Origin: UBA11891 sp003533785
GTDB taxonomy: Bacteria; Bacteroidota; Bacteroidia; Flavobacteriales; Flavobacteriaceae
Assembly: GCA_949511625.1 (NCBI GenBank)
Contig: CATFEX010000036.1
Coordinates: forward strand, 1 to 41,217
Length of the DNA stretch: 41,217 nucleotides
Direction of reading: 5' to 3'
Below the pieces are notes generated by a model that saw only the letters and a list, made by a program, of their open reading frames with translations, ran no database searches and had not been told where the DNA came from. Both the position numbers and the translations under genes were made by a program. This document shows positions 1 through 7,419 of this stretch, one piece after another (within the stretch, counting starts at the first letter, position 1; every line of letters starts with the position of its first letter).

Positions 1-155
1 ATTATCTCAACGACCAACTAAGACGAATCAATTGACGTTCTCAAAATGGTTTTGCTTCGCTTTGTATCTTTCGATACGCGCTGTCATTCTATTATATCAA
101 TGAACTTTTTTACTCTTCTATTGTCCCCAGAAAAATGCTTTTATCCCCCAGAAAC
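1..155 (-). promoter_or_regulatory. Leader of a probable rRNA operon reading out of the window
   Basis: Read on the minus strand, the stretch contains GTTCATTGATAT (105 back to 94). This closely resembles the conserved GTTCTTTGACAT element found in Bacteroidetes rRNA leaders. It is followed by a small hairpin GTATC-GAAA-GATAC (plus-strand bases 64-77). No reading frame of useful length covers it. The 16S gene itself would lie left of base 1 and is not visible, so the rRNA identity is inferred from the leader alone. Confidence 0.6.
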
Positions 156-160
156 GGCTG

Positions 161-187
161 CAAATATAAAACCCTTTTTCTTACCAA
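161..187 (-). promoter_or_regulatory. Minus-strand promoter, probably of the rRNA operon
   Basis: On the minus strand TATATTTG (168 to 161) matches the Bacteroidetes -7 consensus TAnnTTTG exactly. A TTG at 187 to 185 could serve as the -33 element, although the 16-base spacer is shorter than the usual 19 or so. The following GCAGCCG and the leader downstream fit a strong stable-RNA promoter. It faces away from the DUF4294 gene. Confidence 0.55.
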
Positions 188-266
188 CATAATGGTTTTG
201 AAATAAAAACAATTTTATTTTTTGCGGGAACTTTAAATATAGAAAATCTTTTTGATTCTCACCATT

Positions 267-953
267 TTAATTGGCCGGTTTGAGAAAGAATCGTTTGGGA
301 GAATCGTCTTTCCAGAGCATGTAGAGCGAATCTAGGGAATAGTCCAATGCAGTGTCTTGCCTATCCAACAATCCATCGGCAAAGGCCCGCTGCAAAATGT
401 CTTCAATGAGGTAATCTTCTTTGTGTTGGGCAGGGTCGTATTCCTGTTTGAGACTGAGCTTAAAAAGCGAAGCTGTGGTTTGATAAATAAATGCACGCCA
501 TCCGTTGCGCAATTCTTTGATAAGTTGATGCGTAGTGAAACCCGTTTGGCGATGCACCAGTTTGATGAGAATGCGCCCTTGGGAGCGAGAGAGCTTTCGA
601 AGCTCTTCTTCAAATTCATCATAGACAAATGACTCCAGGCGTTTTAAGTATTTTTTTCGTTGGCGTTTTTTCTTCAAAGTGGATAGCCTTTCATTCAGTA
701 CTTCAAATCGATCGGCAGCCAACTTGGCATAGGGATAGACTCTGATGGTGCGTGCCCGAAGCACTGCATACTCCTTCGCAGTATCGTAGGAAGCAAATTC
801 CAAGGGAGGGAATAGAATGACCTCATCCAATTGAACGGAGGCATTGGGGATCGAATCCCCTTCGATCAATATCAAATCACCCTCCATAGGATAGGACTGT
901 GCCCAACCGCAAAAGGATAACAAACCCCAACCCAAAAGAAGTGCTTTTTTCAT
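267..953 (-). CDS. DUF4294 family exported protein
   Basis: A 228-residue protein with a typical N-terminal signal peptide (basic MKK, hydrophobic core, AQS near residue 20), so it is probably periplasmic or surface exposed. The body matches my memory of the DUF4294 family: a VYPYAKLA segment about residue 72, a lysine/arginine-rich helix about 92-108, and the block SQGRILIKLVHRQTG about 124-138. The family is largely confined to Bacteroidetes and has no assigned function that I know of. It is divergent from the M42 peptidase at 1040, a neighbour I associate with it in flavobacteria. A TACTTTTA box (966 to 959, minus) lies 5 bases before the ATG. Confidence 0.8.
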   Translation of the reverse strand: MKKALLLGWGLLSFCGWAQSYPMEGDLILIEGDSIPNASVQLDEVILFPPLEFASYDTAKEYAVLRARTIRVYPYAKLAADRFEVLNERLSTLKKKRQRKKYLKRLESFVYDEFEEELRKLSRSQGRILIKLVHRQTGFTTHQLIKELRNGWRAFIYQTTASLFKLSLKQEYDPAQHKEDYLIEDILQRAFADGLLDRQDTALDYSLDSLYMLWKDDSPKRFFLKPAN

Positions 954-1008
954 GGGGTTAAAAGTACAAATAATGGGATGGGATGAAAATCGGTAAAGGG
1001 ATAATTCA

Positions 1009-1016
1009 TACTTTTA
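1009..1016 (+). promoter_or_regulatory. Possible -7 box of the M42 peptidase gene
   Basis: TACTTTTA differs from the Bacteroidetes -7 consensus TAnnTTTG only in the last base and lies 23 bases before the ATG. I find no convincing -33 TTG, so this is tentative. Confidence 0.3.
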
Positions 1017-1039
1017 ATGCTTCTTACAATAAATAGACT

Positions 1040-2119
1040 ATGAAGATTTTAGACGACAAGGCGATTGCCTTTTTTGAGACCTATTTGAACAACGCCGCGC
1101 CTACAGGCTATGAAGCAGCAGGCCAAAAACTTTGGATGGATTACCTCAAACCCTATGTGGATACCTTTATCACCGATGTATATGGAACTGCCGTAGGGGT
1201 AATCAACCCCGATGCCGATTACCGCGTCGTTATTGAAGGGCATTCGGATGAAATCTCGTGGTATGTCAACTACATTACGGATAATGGCCTAATCTATGTC
1301 ATCCGCAACGGGGGGAGTGACCATCAAATTGCCCCTTCCAAAGAGGTGAATATTCACACCAAAAAAGGAATTGTAAAAGGGGTCTTTGGGTGGCCTGCCA
1401 TTCACACGCGAAAAGCTGGGAAAGAAGAAATTCCAAAGCTCGATACCATCTTTATCGATATTGGAGCCAAAGACAAAAAAGAAGTGGAAAAAATGGGTGT
1501 ACATGTCGGCTGTGTGATTACCTATCCCGATACATTTCACATCCTCAACAAGAATAAATTTGTTTGTCGAGCCATTGACAACAGAGCAGGAGGATTTATG
1601 ATTGCTCAAGTAGCACGCTTACTTAAAGAAAATAAAATCGAATTGCCTTTTGGATTGTACATTACCAACTCTGTTCAAGAGGAAGTAGGTCTTCGAGGGG
1701 CGGAGATGATTACACAAACGCTGAAACCTGACCTGGCCATCGTTACTGATGTCTGCCATGATACCACCACCCCCATGATCAATAAGAAACAGGAAGGGCA
1801 CACCGAAATTGGTAAGGGTCCTGTAGTCTCCTATGCCCCAGCCGTTCACAATAAGCTCAGAGAACGAATACTTGAAACTGCGGAAGCTCAAAAAATTCCT
1901 TTCCAGCGCTTGGCTTCTTCTCGATTCACAGGGACCGATACCGATGCTTTTGCCTACAGCAATGGTGGGGTGGCCTCTGCTTTGATTTCGCTCCCCTTAC
2001 GCTACATGCATACCACGGTTGAGATGGTACAGCGTGAGGATGTTGAAAATGTGATTCGATTAATTTATGAAACCTTGCAGACCATTAAGGCCGGTGAATC
2101 CTTCAGCTATTTTGATTAA
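1040..2119 (+). CDS. M42 family metallo-aminopeptidase
   Basis: A 359-residue cytosolic aminopeptidase of the glutamyl aminopeptidase / 'cellulase M' group, which trims N-terminal residues from peptides as large dodecameric particles. All expected metal and catalytic positions are visible: H68 and D70 in EGHSD, bridging D180 in AIDNRAGG, the E214-E215 pair in VQEEVGLRG, D237 in TDVCHD and H324 in RYMHTT. Length is normal and there is no signal peptide. It stands alone on the plus strand, divergent from the DUF4294 gene and convergent with the TIM-barrel gene, 8 bases from that gene's stop codon. The substrate range cannot be read from the sequence. Confidence 0.93.
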   Translation: MKILDDKAIAFFETYLNNAAPTGYEAAGQKLWMDYLKPYVDTFITDVYGTAVGVINPDADYRVVIEGHSDEISWYVNYITDNGLIYVIRNGGSDHQIAPSKEVNIHTKKGIVKGVFGWPAIHTRKAGKEEIPKLDTIFIDIGAKDKKEVEKMGVHVGCVITYPDTFHILNKNKFVCRAIDNRAGGFMIAQVARLLKENKIELPFGLYITNSVQEEVGLRGAEMITQTLKPDLAIVTDVCHDTTTPMINKKQEGHTEIGKGPVVSYAPAVHNKLRERILETAEAQKIPFQRLASSRFTGTDTDAFAYSNGGVASALISLPLRYMHTTVEMVQREDVENVIRLIYETLQTIKAGESFSYFD

Positions 2120-2127
2120 TTAACAGC

Positions 2128-3018
2128 TTACAATAGCAATTGCAAGTTTTTTTTAAAGTAACGGATGCTGTCAGTAGCACTCTGCATGGAATTGACTGCA
2201 TAATTCCCCCCTTGTTCCAGATAGTAGTATTCCAATCCTGACTGATTGGGATCGGGAAGCTCGGCGGTGTAGTCTATGGATCCATTGCCCAACTCACTGT
2301 AGTCCCGTGTTACTTTGTCCATGTCTTTAATATGCCACATCACGTATCGACCCGGTTGATCCGCTACCAATGCTTTTGGGGATTCACCCGAATGTATTAC
2401 CCAGTAGAGGTCCATTTGCAGTTTGACTAAATCGGCATCGGTGGCTGTCATTAAAATTTGATGCCCCGTAGTTCCGCTCCAATTTTCAAATTCATAGCCG
2501 TGGTTGTGATAGGCAAAACCTAAATCGGCTTGGGCCACTTGTGCACCAATCTCATTCAATCGGTTGGCTAAACGTTTGAATCCTTCTGCGTTTCGATAAA
2601 GTGGGCTCACAAATGGCCAAGTGAGGTAAGACGATTGAAGACGAGTTGCTGCTTCTATACATTGATCGACATAGCGGGCCAAAGAATCGGGAGAGGCTTC
2701 AATATAATCCATAAAACCATAATGGCCACTGGTAGTCGTCAAATTCAAATCCTCTAGGACCGATTTAAAGTCAGCAACTGAATAGCCATAAAGGGTTCCA
2801 TTTGCAGCATCAAATCCATAAGTTTCAAAATCTTCATAGCCCAATGCTTTGAGTTTTTGCAAACATTCGAGAGGGTTTTTCACCATGGCATCGCGAACCG
2901 AAAAAAGTTGGAGTCCTAGTTTGAGTTTTGGTTTGGTTGTCATGGCTATATGAGGTATTCCCAGTCCTAATGCTGTTCCTAATACCGTTGATTTTTCAAT
3001 AAAATTACGACGATTCAT
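2128..3018 (-). CDS. Sugar phosphate isomerase/epimerase-like TIM-barrel protein with Tat-type signal
   Basis: A xylose-isomerase-like TIM-barrel protein (AP endonuclease family 2 fold). I start it at the ATG at 3018, not at the earlier in-frame start at 3090, because it then opens MNRRNF followed by a hydrophobic stretch, a twin-arginine signal typical of periplasmic members of this family; it has 296 residues. Visible features include GLQLFSVRD near the N-terminus, AYHNHGYEFE with likely metal-binding histidine and glutamate, QMDLYWVIHSG, and MWHIKDMD near the C-terminus. The substrate is unknown; relatives act on inositols or modified sugars. The TatC encoded at 16127 could export it. It lies 34 bases downstream of the LVIVD-repeat lipoprotein gene, possibly cotranscribed. 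Confidence 0.85.
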   Translation of the reverse strand: MNRRNFIEKSTVLGTALGLGIPHIAMTTKPKLKLGLQLFSVRDAMVKNPLECLQKLKALGYEDFETYGFDAANGTLYGYSVADFKSVLEDLNLTTTSGHYGFMDYIEASPDSLARYVDQCIEAATRLQSSYLTWPFVSPLYRNAEGFKRLANRLNEIGAQVAQADLGFAYHNHGYEFENWSGTTGHQILMTATDADLVKLQMDLYWVIHSGESPKALVADQPGRYVMWHIKDMDKVTRDYSELGNGSIDYTAELPDPNQSGLEYYYLEQGGNYAVNSMQSATDSIRYFKKNLQLLL

Positions 3019-3052
3019 ACCACCAAAATAGTATTTATTGTGAACTAGCTGC

Positions 3053-4405
3053 CTAAAATTGTTGTAGCCCGAGTTCGACGGGGTTATCAATGTCAGAAAT
3101 ATCGTAAATCACTACGCCATCGGTAGTGACCACATAGGCCGTTTCATTTCGAAGAATGATATCTCGGGCATCATAGCCCTCAATAAAGCGAACAACAACT
3201 GGAGTTGTTTTATCGCTTACATCCACAATTTTGATTCCAGAGCCAGCATCGCACACCCAAACACGGTCACCACGGACGGCTAGACCGTAGGGGGCAAACA
3301 TATTGTATACACCTATTTGAACAGGTTCAAAAATATTGGTGATATCAATAATTTGAAGTTGGTTGACATTATTCGCACACCAAGCATTGGTGCTGCGCAA
3401 GGTAACGTAGGCGTAATCGCCTTCCGCAACAACGGGATCGCAGGCTCTAAAGTGTTCGTATTCGGAAACGAAGGTGGGATTGCCTGGATCTTCAATATCA
3501 TAAATAAACATGCCCGTATTGGATCCAATAAAAAGCAGATCGTTAACTCGATAGAGGGTTTCAATTCCCCAATCCACACCAACGGAGCTCCAATTGGATA
3601 AAGAGCCGTCCTCATTGATCCTAAATATTTTGATCGCTTGGTGCGAAAGAGCATAGAGATAGTCGTCAACGATTTTGAATCGGGCCAATGAGCCGCCTTG
3701 ACCCACATTGTTTCTAAGAGGGGTATTGCCCATATCCGAGCTGGCTTCTTGAGCAACAAAATCTTGATAAATCAAATAATTACACCCACAGGCGACGCCA
3801 TTGTACTCCACTCCAGAAATAAAAACCGTTTCTCCAAGACCTTCTATTTCTTGCATTTCTTCATATTCTAGTTGGGGATAGTAATCATTGTCTACTTCAT
3901 AAGCTTCAATAAGTTCCCAAGCTACTTGATAAGGGTCATAATCAAATACAGCAGTTTTGGTTCCCTCCACACGAATATTTCCATTGTCTATGTCGGAGAT
4001 ATCCACCGCCAAGAGCGCGGAATATAAGTCTGCATACAGTTTGTCATTTTGAATGGACAAATCAATATTGCCGGGGATTCGAATAAAATTATTTTTTTGA
4101 ATATTGGTAGGGTTACTTACGTCCAACAGGTGCAATCCTAGTTGGGGTTCGTTCACAAATAGGGAATTGTTATAGAAATAAAACTTGCCCGTTTCACCGT
4201 ATGGAAGCGCCGATTCTATGTTTATTTGAGATTGTAATTCTTCCAAAGTTATGGTTTGGACGGAAAAGGAATTGTAGTAGTAGACCCCATTAGTACAGCT
4301 TTCTTCACATTCAGCATTTTCGTCCGGATCGTCCCCCCATGTTAGGGTACAGGAACAGGTAAGAAGCAAAAAAATGAAAAGACGAGAAAGCTTGGCTATA
4401 GTCAT
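3053..4405 (-). CDS. LVIVD-repeat lipoprotein (beta-propeller)
   Basis: A 450-residue predicted lipoprotein: a hydrophobic signal ends in LLTCSC, so Cys17 or Cys19 would be lipidated. The mature part carries repeated blades of the LVIVD type, seen as LLDVSNPTNI, FIYDIEDPGNP, QIIDITNIFEP, KIVDVSDKTTP and VIYDISDIDNP, each an aspartate-containing strand followed by NP or a similar turn. Such proteins are common at the Bacteroidetes cell surface; their role is generally unknown and probably ligand or protein binding. A run of acidic residues follows the lipid-bearing cysteine. It sits between pyrD (49-base gap) and the TIM-barrel gene. The function is open. Confidence 0.85.
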   Translation of the reverse strand: MTIAKLSRLFIFLLLTCSCTLTWGDDPDENAECEESCTNGVYYYNSFSVQTITLEELQSQINIESALPYGETGKFYFYNNSLFVNEPQLGLHLLDVSNPTNIQKNNFIRIPGNIDLSIQNDKLYADLYSALLAVDISDIDNGNIRVEGTKTAVFDYDPYQVAWELIEAYEVDNDYYPQLEYEEMQEIEGLGETVFISGVEYNGVACGCNYLIYQDFVAQEASSDMGNTPLRNNVGQGGSLARFKIVDDYLYALSHQAIKIFRINEDGSLSNWSSVGVDWGIETLYRVNDLLFIGSNTGMFIYDIEDPGNPTFVSEYEHFRACDPVVAEGDYAYVTLRSTNAWCANNVNQLQIIDITNIFEPVQIGVYNMFAPYGLAVRGDRVWVCDAGSGIKIVDVSDKTTPVVVRFIEGYDARDIILRNETAYVVTTDGVVIYDISDIDNPVELGLQQF

Positions 4406-4454
4406 TATTGGTTTATTGTAAAATATTCAAAGACTGTGCCAATTCAGGCAGTGT

Positions 4455-5474
4455 TTAAATTGATTTTTTTAAAAAAGTATTCATTCGCTTCACCACGCCT
4501 GGTCCTTCATAAACAAAGCCGGTATAGAGTTGAACCAATGAAGCGCCAGCTTGTAATTTTTCCAATACATCTTCAGGAGTATGAACCCCCCCTACTCCAA
4601 TAATTGGGAAAGCATTATGGCTTTCCCGTGACAAATACCGAATTACCTCTGTACTACTATTCGTAAGCGGCTTTCCGCTCAATCCACCACTTTCATTTTT
4701 ATGATGTGACTGAAGTCCATCACGACGCAAGGTCGTATTAGTGGCGATCACACCATCTGTTTTTGTGTCTTTTACAATTTGGATGATGTCGTTCAATTGC
4801 TCTTTGTTTAGATCGGGGGCAATTTTCAATAAAATGGGTTTTCTAGTATTGCGTTGGCTGTTGTTGTCTTGTAGGGTTTTGAGTAATTTGGTAAGTGGTT
4901 CTCGGTCTTGCAAGGCCCGAAGGTTTGGCGTGTTAGGGGAACTAACGTTGACCACAAAATAATCTACATGATCGAACAAAGCGTCAAAACAAATAAGGTA
5001 ATCTTCAACTGCTGATTCGTTTGGTGTGGTCTTATTTTTACCTATGTTCCCACCAATCAATACTTTTTTATTTTGCTTCAATCGCTGAACAGCGGCCTCT
5101 ACCCCCTCATTATTGAAACCCATTCGGTTGATGAGTCCTTCATCTTTTGGCAGACGGAAGAGACGTTTTTTTGGGTTTCCTCCCTGCGGCTTTGGGGTCA
5201 CTGTACCAATTTCTATAAAACCAAAGCCAAAATTGGAAAGCTCTTTAAAAAGTTTGGCGTCTTTGTCGAAGCCTGCTGCAAGTCCAATCGGATTCTTAAA
5301 GTGGAGTCCAAAAACCTCGCGTTCTAAAGAAGGATGTGATACTGTGAAATAGGTCCGTAGTGAGATCCCAATTCCTGGAACCCAATGAACCCATCGAATC
5401 ATTCGAAATACAAAGTAATGGACCCATTCGGGGTCAAAGAGGAACAAAAAGGGTTTAATCAGGTTCTTGTACAT
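4455..5474 (-). CDS. pyrD: Quinone-dependent dihydroorotate dehydrogenase (class 2)
   Basis: Oxidises dihydroorotate to orotate in pyrimidine synthesis, passing electrons to menaquinone at the cytoplasmic membrane. The 339 residues include the N-terminal membrane-associating helices (about 1-40) that mark class 2, the FMN-barrel segment NPIGLAAGFDKD (61-72), and the class 2 active-site motif NVSSPNTP with serine 179 as the likely base. C-terminal GVGGVHTPED and GASLVQLYTG belong to the FMN phosphate site. The ATG at 5474 gives the usual family N-terminus. It follows yajC by 33 bases, and that gap is occupied by a terminator hairpin whose U-tract ends next to the start codon. Confidence 0.96.
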   Translation of the reverse strand: MYKNLIKPFLFLFDPEWVHYFVFRMIRWVHWVPGIGISLRTYFTVSHPSLEREVFGLHFKNPIGLAAGFDKDAKLFKELSNFGFGFIEIGTVTPKPQGGNPKKRLFRLPKDEGLINRMGFNNEGVEAAVQRLKQNKKVLIGGNIGKNKTTPNESAVEDYLICFDALFDHVDYFVVNVSSPNTPNLRALQDREPLTKLLKTLQDNNSQRNTRKPILLKIAPDLNKEQLNDIIQIVKDTKTDGVIATNTTLRRDGLQSHHKNESGGLSGKPLTNSSTEVIRYLSRESHNAFPIIGVGGVHTPEDVLEKLQAGASLVQLYTGFVYEGPGVVKRMNTFLKKSI

Positions 5475-5477
5475 AAC

Positions 5478-5500
5478 AAAAAATCCCGCCGAAGCGGGAT
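5478..5500 (-). terminator. UUCG-loop intrinsic terminator after yajC
   Basis: On the minus strand the RNA would read AUCCCGC-UUCG-GCGGGAU and then a U-run. It has a perfect 7-base-pair stem closed by the very stable C(UUCG)G tetraloop. It begins 7 bases after the yajC stop codon, and the U-tract ends 3 bases before the pyrD ATG. Confidence 0.85.
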
Positions 5501-5507
5501 CCTATAT

Positions 5508-5804
5508 TTATTTTTTCTTCGCTGGAGGCGGATTAAGTTTGGCACTCATTTCTACAGAAATCCCTGAACGCTCCATTTTGATTTTTCCAGCCAAGGTTTC
5601 AATCACACAGGTATTGTCTTTGTCATTGACTTCAGCAATCTTTCCGTGCATTCCACTTTTAGTGATAATGCGATTTCCTTTTTTAATATTGTTGAGAAAG
5701 GTTTTTTCTTTCTTTTGGCGGCGTTGTTGTGGCAAGATGATGAAGAAAAAAAACACCACCAGCATCAACAATAAAAAAGGGGCTTGTCCTGAAAATGCTT
5801 CCAT
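5508..5804 (-). CDS. yajC: Preprotein translocase subunit YajC
   Basis: A 98-residue inner-membrane protein that associates with SecDF and the Sec translocon. There is one N-terminal membrane segment (about residues 8-22), then QQRRQKKEK and the conserved YajC core with IKKGNRIITKSGMHGKI. The C-terminus is a short basic proline-rich tail. It starts 6 bases after the DUF1573 gene, which follows nusB, an order I recognise from other flavobacteria. A strong terminator closes the unit. Confidence 0.93.
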   Translation of the reverse strand: MEAFSGQAPFLLLMLVVFFFFIILPQQRRQKKEKTFLNNIKKGNRIITKSGMHGKIAEVNDKDNTCVIETLAGKIKMERSGISVEMSAKLNPPPAKKK

Positions 5805-5810
5805 TAAGGA

Positions 5811-6323
5811 CTAGTTATTGGCTTGTTGACGGGCTCTGGCCTGCTCATTACGCTGTGCTTGTTTGACAGGGTCGGGCGATACCATGGCTTTGATTCGTAG
5901 CATCTCACGGCCGCTTTCTGTGTTGGCTGAGATAGTTACAGTTTTTTGTTGCATGTTGGGCTTGTTATTGGAGTCAAAACTCACTGTGATTTCACCCGTT
6001 CCTCCTGGTACAATCGGCGTATTTTTGGGATAGCTTGGCACCGTACATCCACAACTTCCTCGGGCATCTACAATAATCAAATCCGATTTTCCCGTATTGG
6101 TAAATGAAAATACAGTTTGTACTCGCTCTCCTTCTGCAATTGTTCCAAAATCATGCATCACTTTGTCAAAGCTCATAACAGGAGCTGCTGATGCTGCTTT
6201 GGCAGCGTCAGCTGCAGAAGTTTCAACATTAGCGTCGTTTACTTTTTTGGCAGCATTCGAATCTCCGCAAGCAGTGAAGATGAGAGAAATTGCGACCAAG
6301 GCCATTCCAAATAAATTTTTCAT
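5811..6323 (-). CDS. DUF1573 lipoprotein
   Basis: A 170-residue predicted lipoprotein: signal peptide with lipobox FTAC, lipidated at Cys19. A low-complexity alanine-rich linker follows (about 25-47), then the DUF1573 immunoglobulin-like domain with HDFGTIAEGE, FSFTNTGKSDLII and the family motif GSCGCTVPSYP. The C-terminal end is glutamine/arginine-rich. The family is widespread in Bacteroidetes without a defined biochemical role. It sits between nusB and yajC with short gaps (38 and 6 bases), suggesting one transcript. Confidence 0.88.
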   Translation of the reverse strand: MKNLFGMALVAISLIFTACGDSNAAKKVNDANVETSAADAAKAASAAPVMSFDKVMHDFGTIAEGERVQTVFSFTNTGKSDLIIVDARGSCGCTVPSYPKNTPIVPGGTGEITVSFDSNNKPNMQQKTVTISANTESGREMLRIKAMVSPDPVKQAQRNEQARARQQANN

Positions 6324-6361
6324 TGATGTTTATTTTTGTTTTTCAAAATTAAAAAAAAAAG

Positions 6362-7306
6362 TCATTCCTTCAATCCTCTTCCAGACTTCTTCATTCGGTT
6401 TGTTACAGAATATTCTTTAACGAGCTTGTCCAAAACGCCATTAATGAAAATATTACTTTTTGGAGTCGAATAATCCTTGGCGATTTCCAAGTATTCATTG
6501 AGTGTGACCTTTGGAGGTATTGATTCAAAATACAAGAGCTCGGAAATTCCCAATTGAAGAAGCACCCAATCCAATTGAGCAATCCGATCGGCTTCCCAAT
6601 TGGGTGTTTTTCCTTCGATTTCATTCTCCAATTCCTCTCTTTTAGAGACGGTTTTTTTCAGGAGTTGTTTTCCAAATTCTTTTTCTTCTTTTTGATCCTC
6701 TGGAAAGGGAAATACAAGAGAAGAAGATTGGTTGGGTTTGATTTTTTTAATTTGCTTGACAATAAAGGTATTCACTAGAGAAAAGTCGTCGGCCCAGCTC
6801 AAGTTTTGATCTTCCAAATAGTCAAAAAGAGTGTCGTTGGGCGCAATAATTTCTTTGTATAATGCTACGACAAAAGCACAATCAGCTGACCAATTGGTCT
6901 CTTGTTCAAGATAGTGCGTGTAGAAAGGAGCCTTTTCCATAGCTTCAATTAATTGATCGACATAGTCGAAGTGCAGCTCCCAATTCTTGATTCGTTTTTT
7001 TTTGATTTTTTCGTTTAAAAAAGGGTGAGCACCCAAAAATTGAAGGAATTTGTTTTCAACAAAATTGGGGCTTATATCCAAGGTGGAACGCTCCCGATGT
7101 TCTTGTTTGTTTTTGATTTCAAACCGTTCAATCGCTCTTTTATGAATCGCGATAAGCAGTGCATACATTACAAAATACAAATCGTAAGCAGCAAGCAATT
7201 GTTTGTCAAATTTTTTACGAACCGCTGTGAAGGATTGTTCGGGGTCTTTATGAAGGGCATAGACTGCCTGCATGACTTTGATACGTATGTGCCTTCGGGT
7301 GAACAT
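6362..7306 (-). CDS. nusB: Transcription antitermination factor NusB, long Bacteroidetes form
   Basis: NusB with NusE binds boxA RNA and promotes antitermination of rRNA operons. At 314 residues it is about twice the classical length. The N-terminus keeps a NusB-like opening (MFTRRHIRIKVMQAVYAL), a long inserted helical region follows, and the canonical C-terminal NusB part begins about residue 215, with ADRIAQLDWVLLQLGISELL, KVTLNEYLEIAKDYSTPKSNIFINGVLDKL and a basic tail. This extended architecture is usual for Bacteroidetes. It heads the nusB-DUF1573-yajC unit and is divergent from the ABC transporter gene. A TATTTTTG box lies just upstream. Confidence 0.92.
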   Translation of the reverse strand: MFTRRHIRIKVMQAVYALHKDPEQSFTAVRKKFDKQLLAAYDLYFVMYALLIAIHKRAIERFEIKNKQEHRERSTLDISPNFVENKFLQFLGAHPFLNEKIKKKRIKNWELHFDYVDQLIEAMEKAPFYTHYLEQETNWSADCAFVVALYKEIIAPNDTLFDYLEDQNLSWADDFSLVNTFIVKQIKKIKPNQSSSLVFPFPEDQKEEKEFGKQLLKKTVSKREELENEIEGKTPNWEADRIAQLDWVLLQLGISELLYFESIPPKVTLNEYLEIAKDYSTPKSNIFINGVLDKLVKEYSVTNRMKKSGRGLKE

Positions 7307-7322
7307 GTAAAAGAACTTTAAA

Positions 7323-7330
7323 CAAAAATA
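7323..7330 (-). promoter_or_regulatory. -7 box of the nusB promoter
   Basis: TATTTTTG on the minus strand matches TAnnTTTG exactly and ends 16 bases before the nusB ATG. No well-spaced -33 TTG is evident. Confidence 0.5.
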
Positions 7331-7395
7331 CTCCTTTCCTTGGAAAATATTGTATTCAAAAAAAAATTGTTCTCCAACGGCCTTTTGGAAATGAT

Positions 7396-7403
7396 TAACT
7401 TTG
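7396..7403 (+). promoter_or_regulatory. -7 box of the ABC transporter promoter
   Basis: TAACTTTG is an exact TAnnTTTG match, 16 bases before the ATG at 7420, in the 113-base divergent region with nusB. A -33 element at normal spacing is not obvious. Confidence 0.5.
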
Positions 7404-7419
7404 CTGTCGCATCCTTTTC

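Noticed and set aside
3019..3090. N-terminal extension of the TIM-barrel protein (24 residues)
   Set aside because: It would hide the twin-arginine signal that begins at the ATG at 3018, and it overlaps the end of the LVIVD gene.
3313..3759. A 148-codon open frame on the minus strand in another frame inside the LVIVD-repeat gene
   Set aside because: It lies wholly within a well-supported gene on the same strand, and its residues show no family pattern. The LVIVD repeats explain the region.
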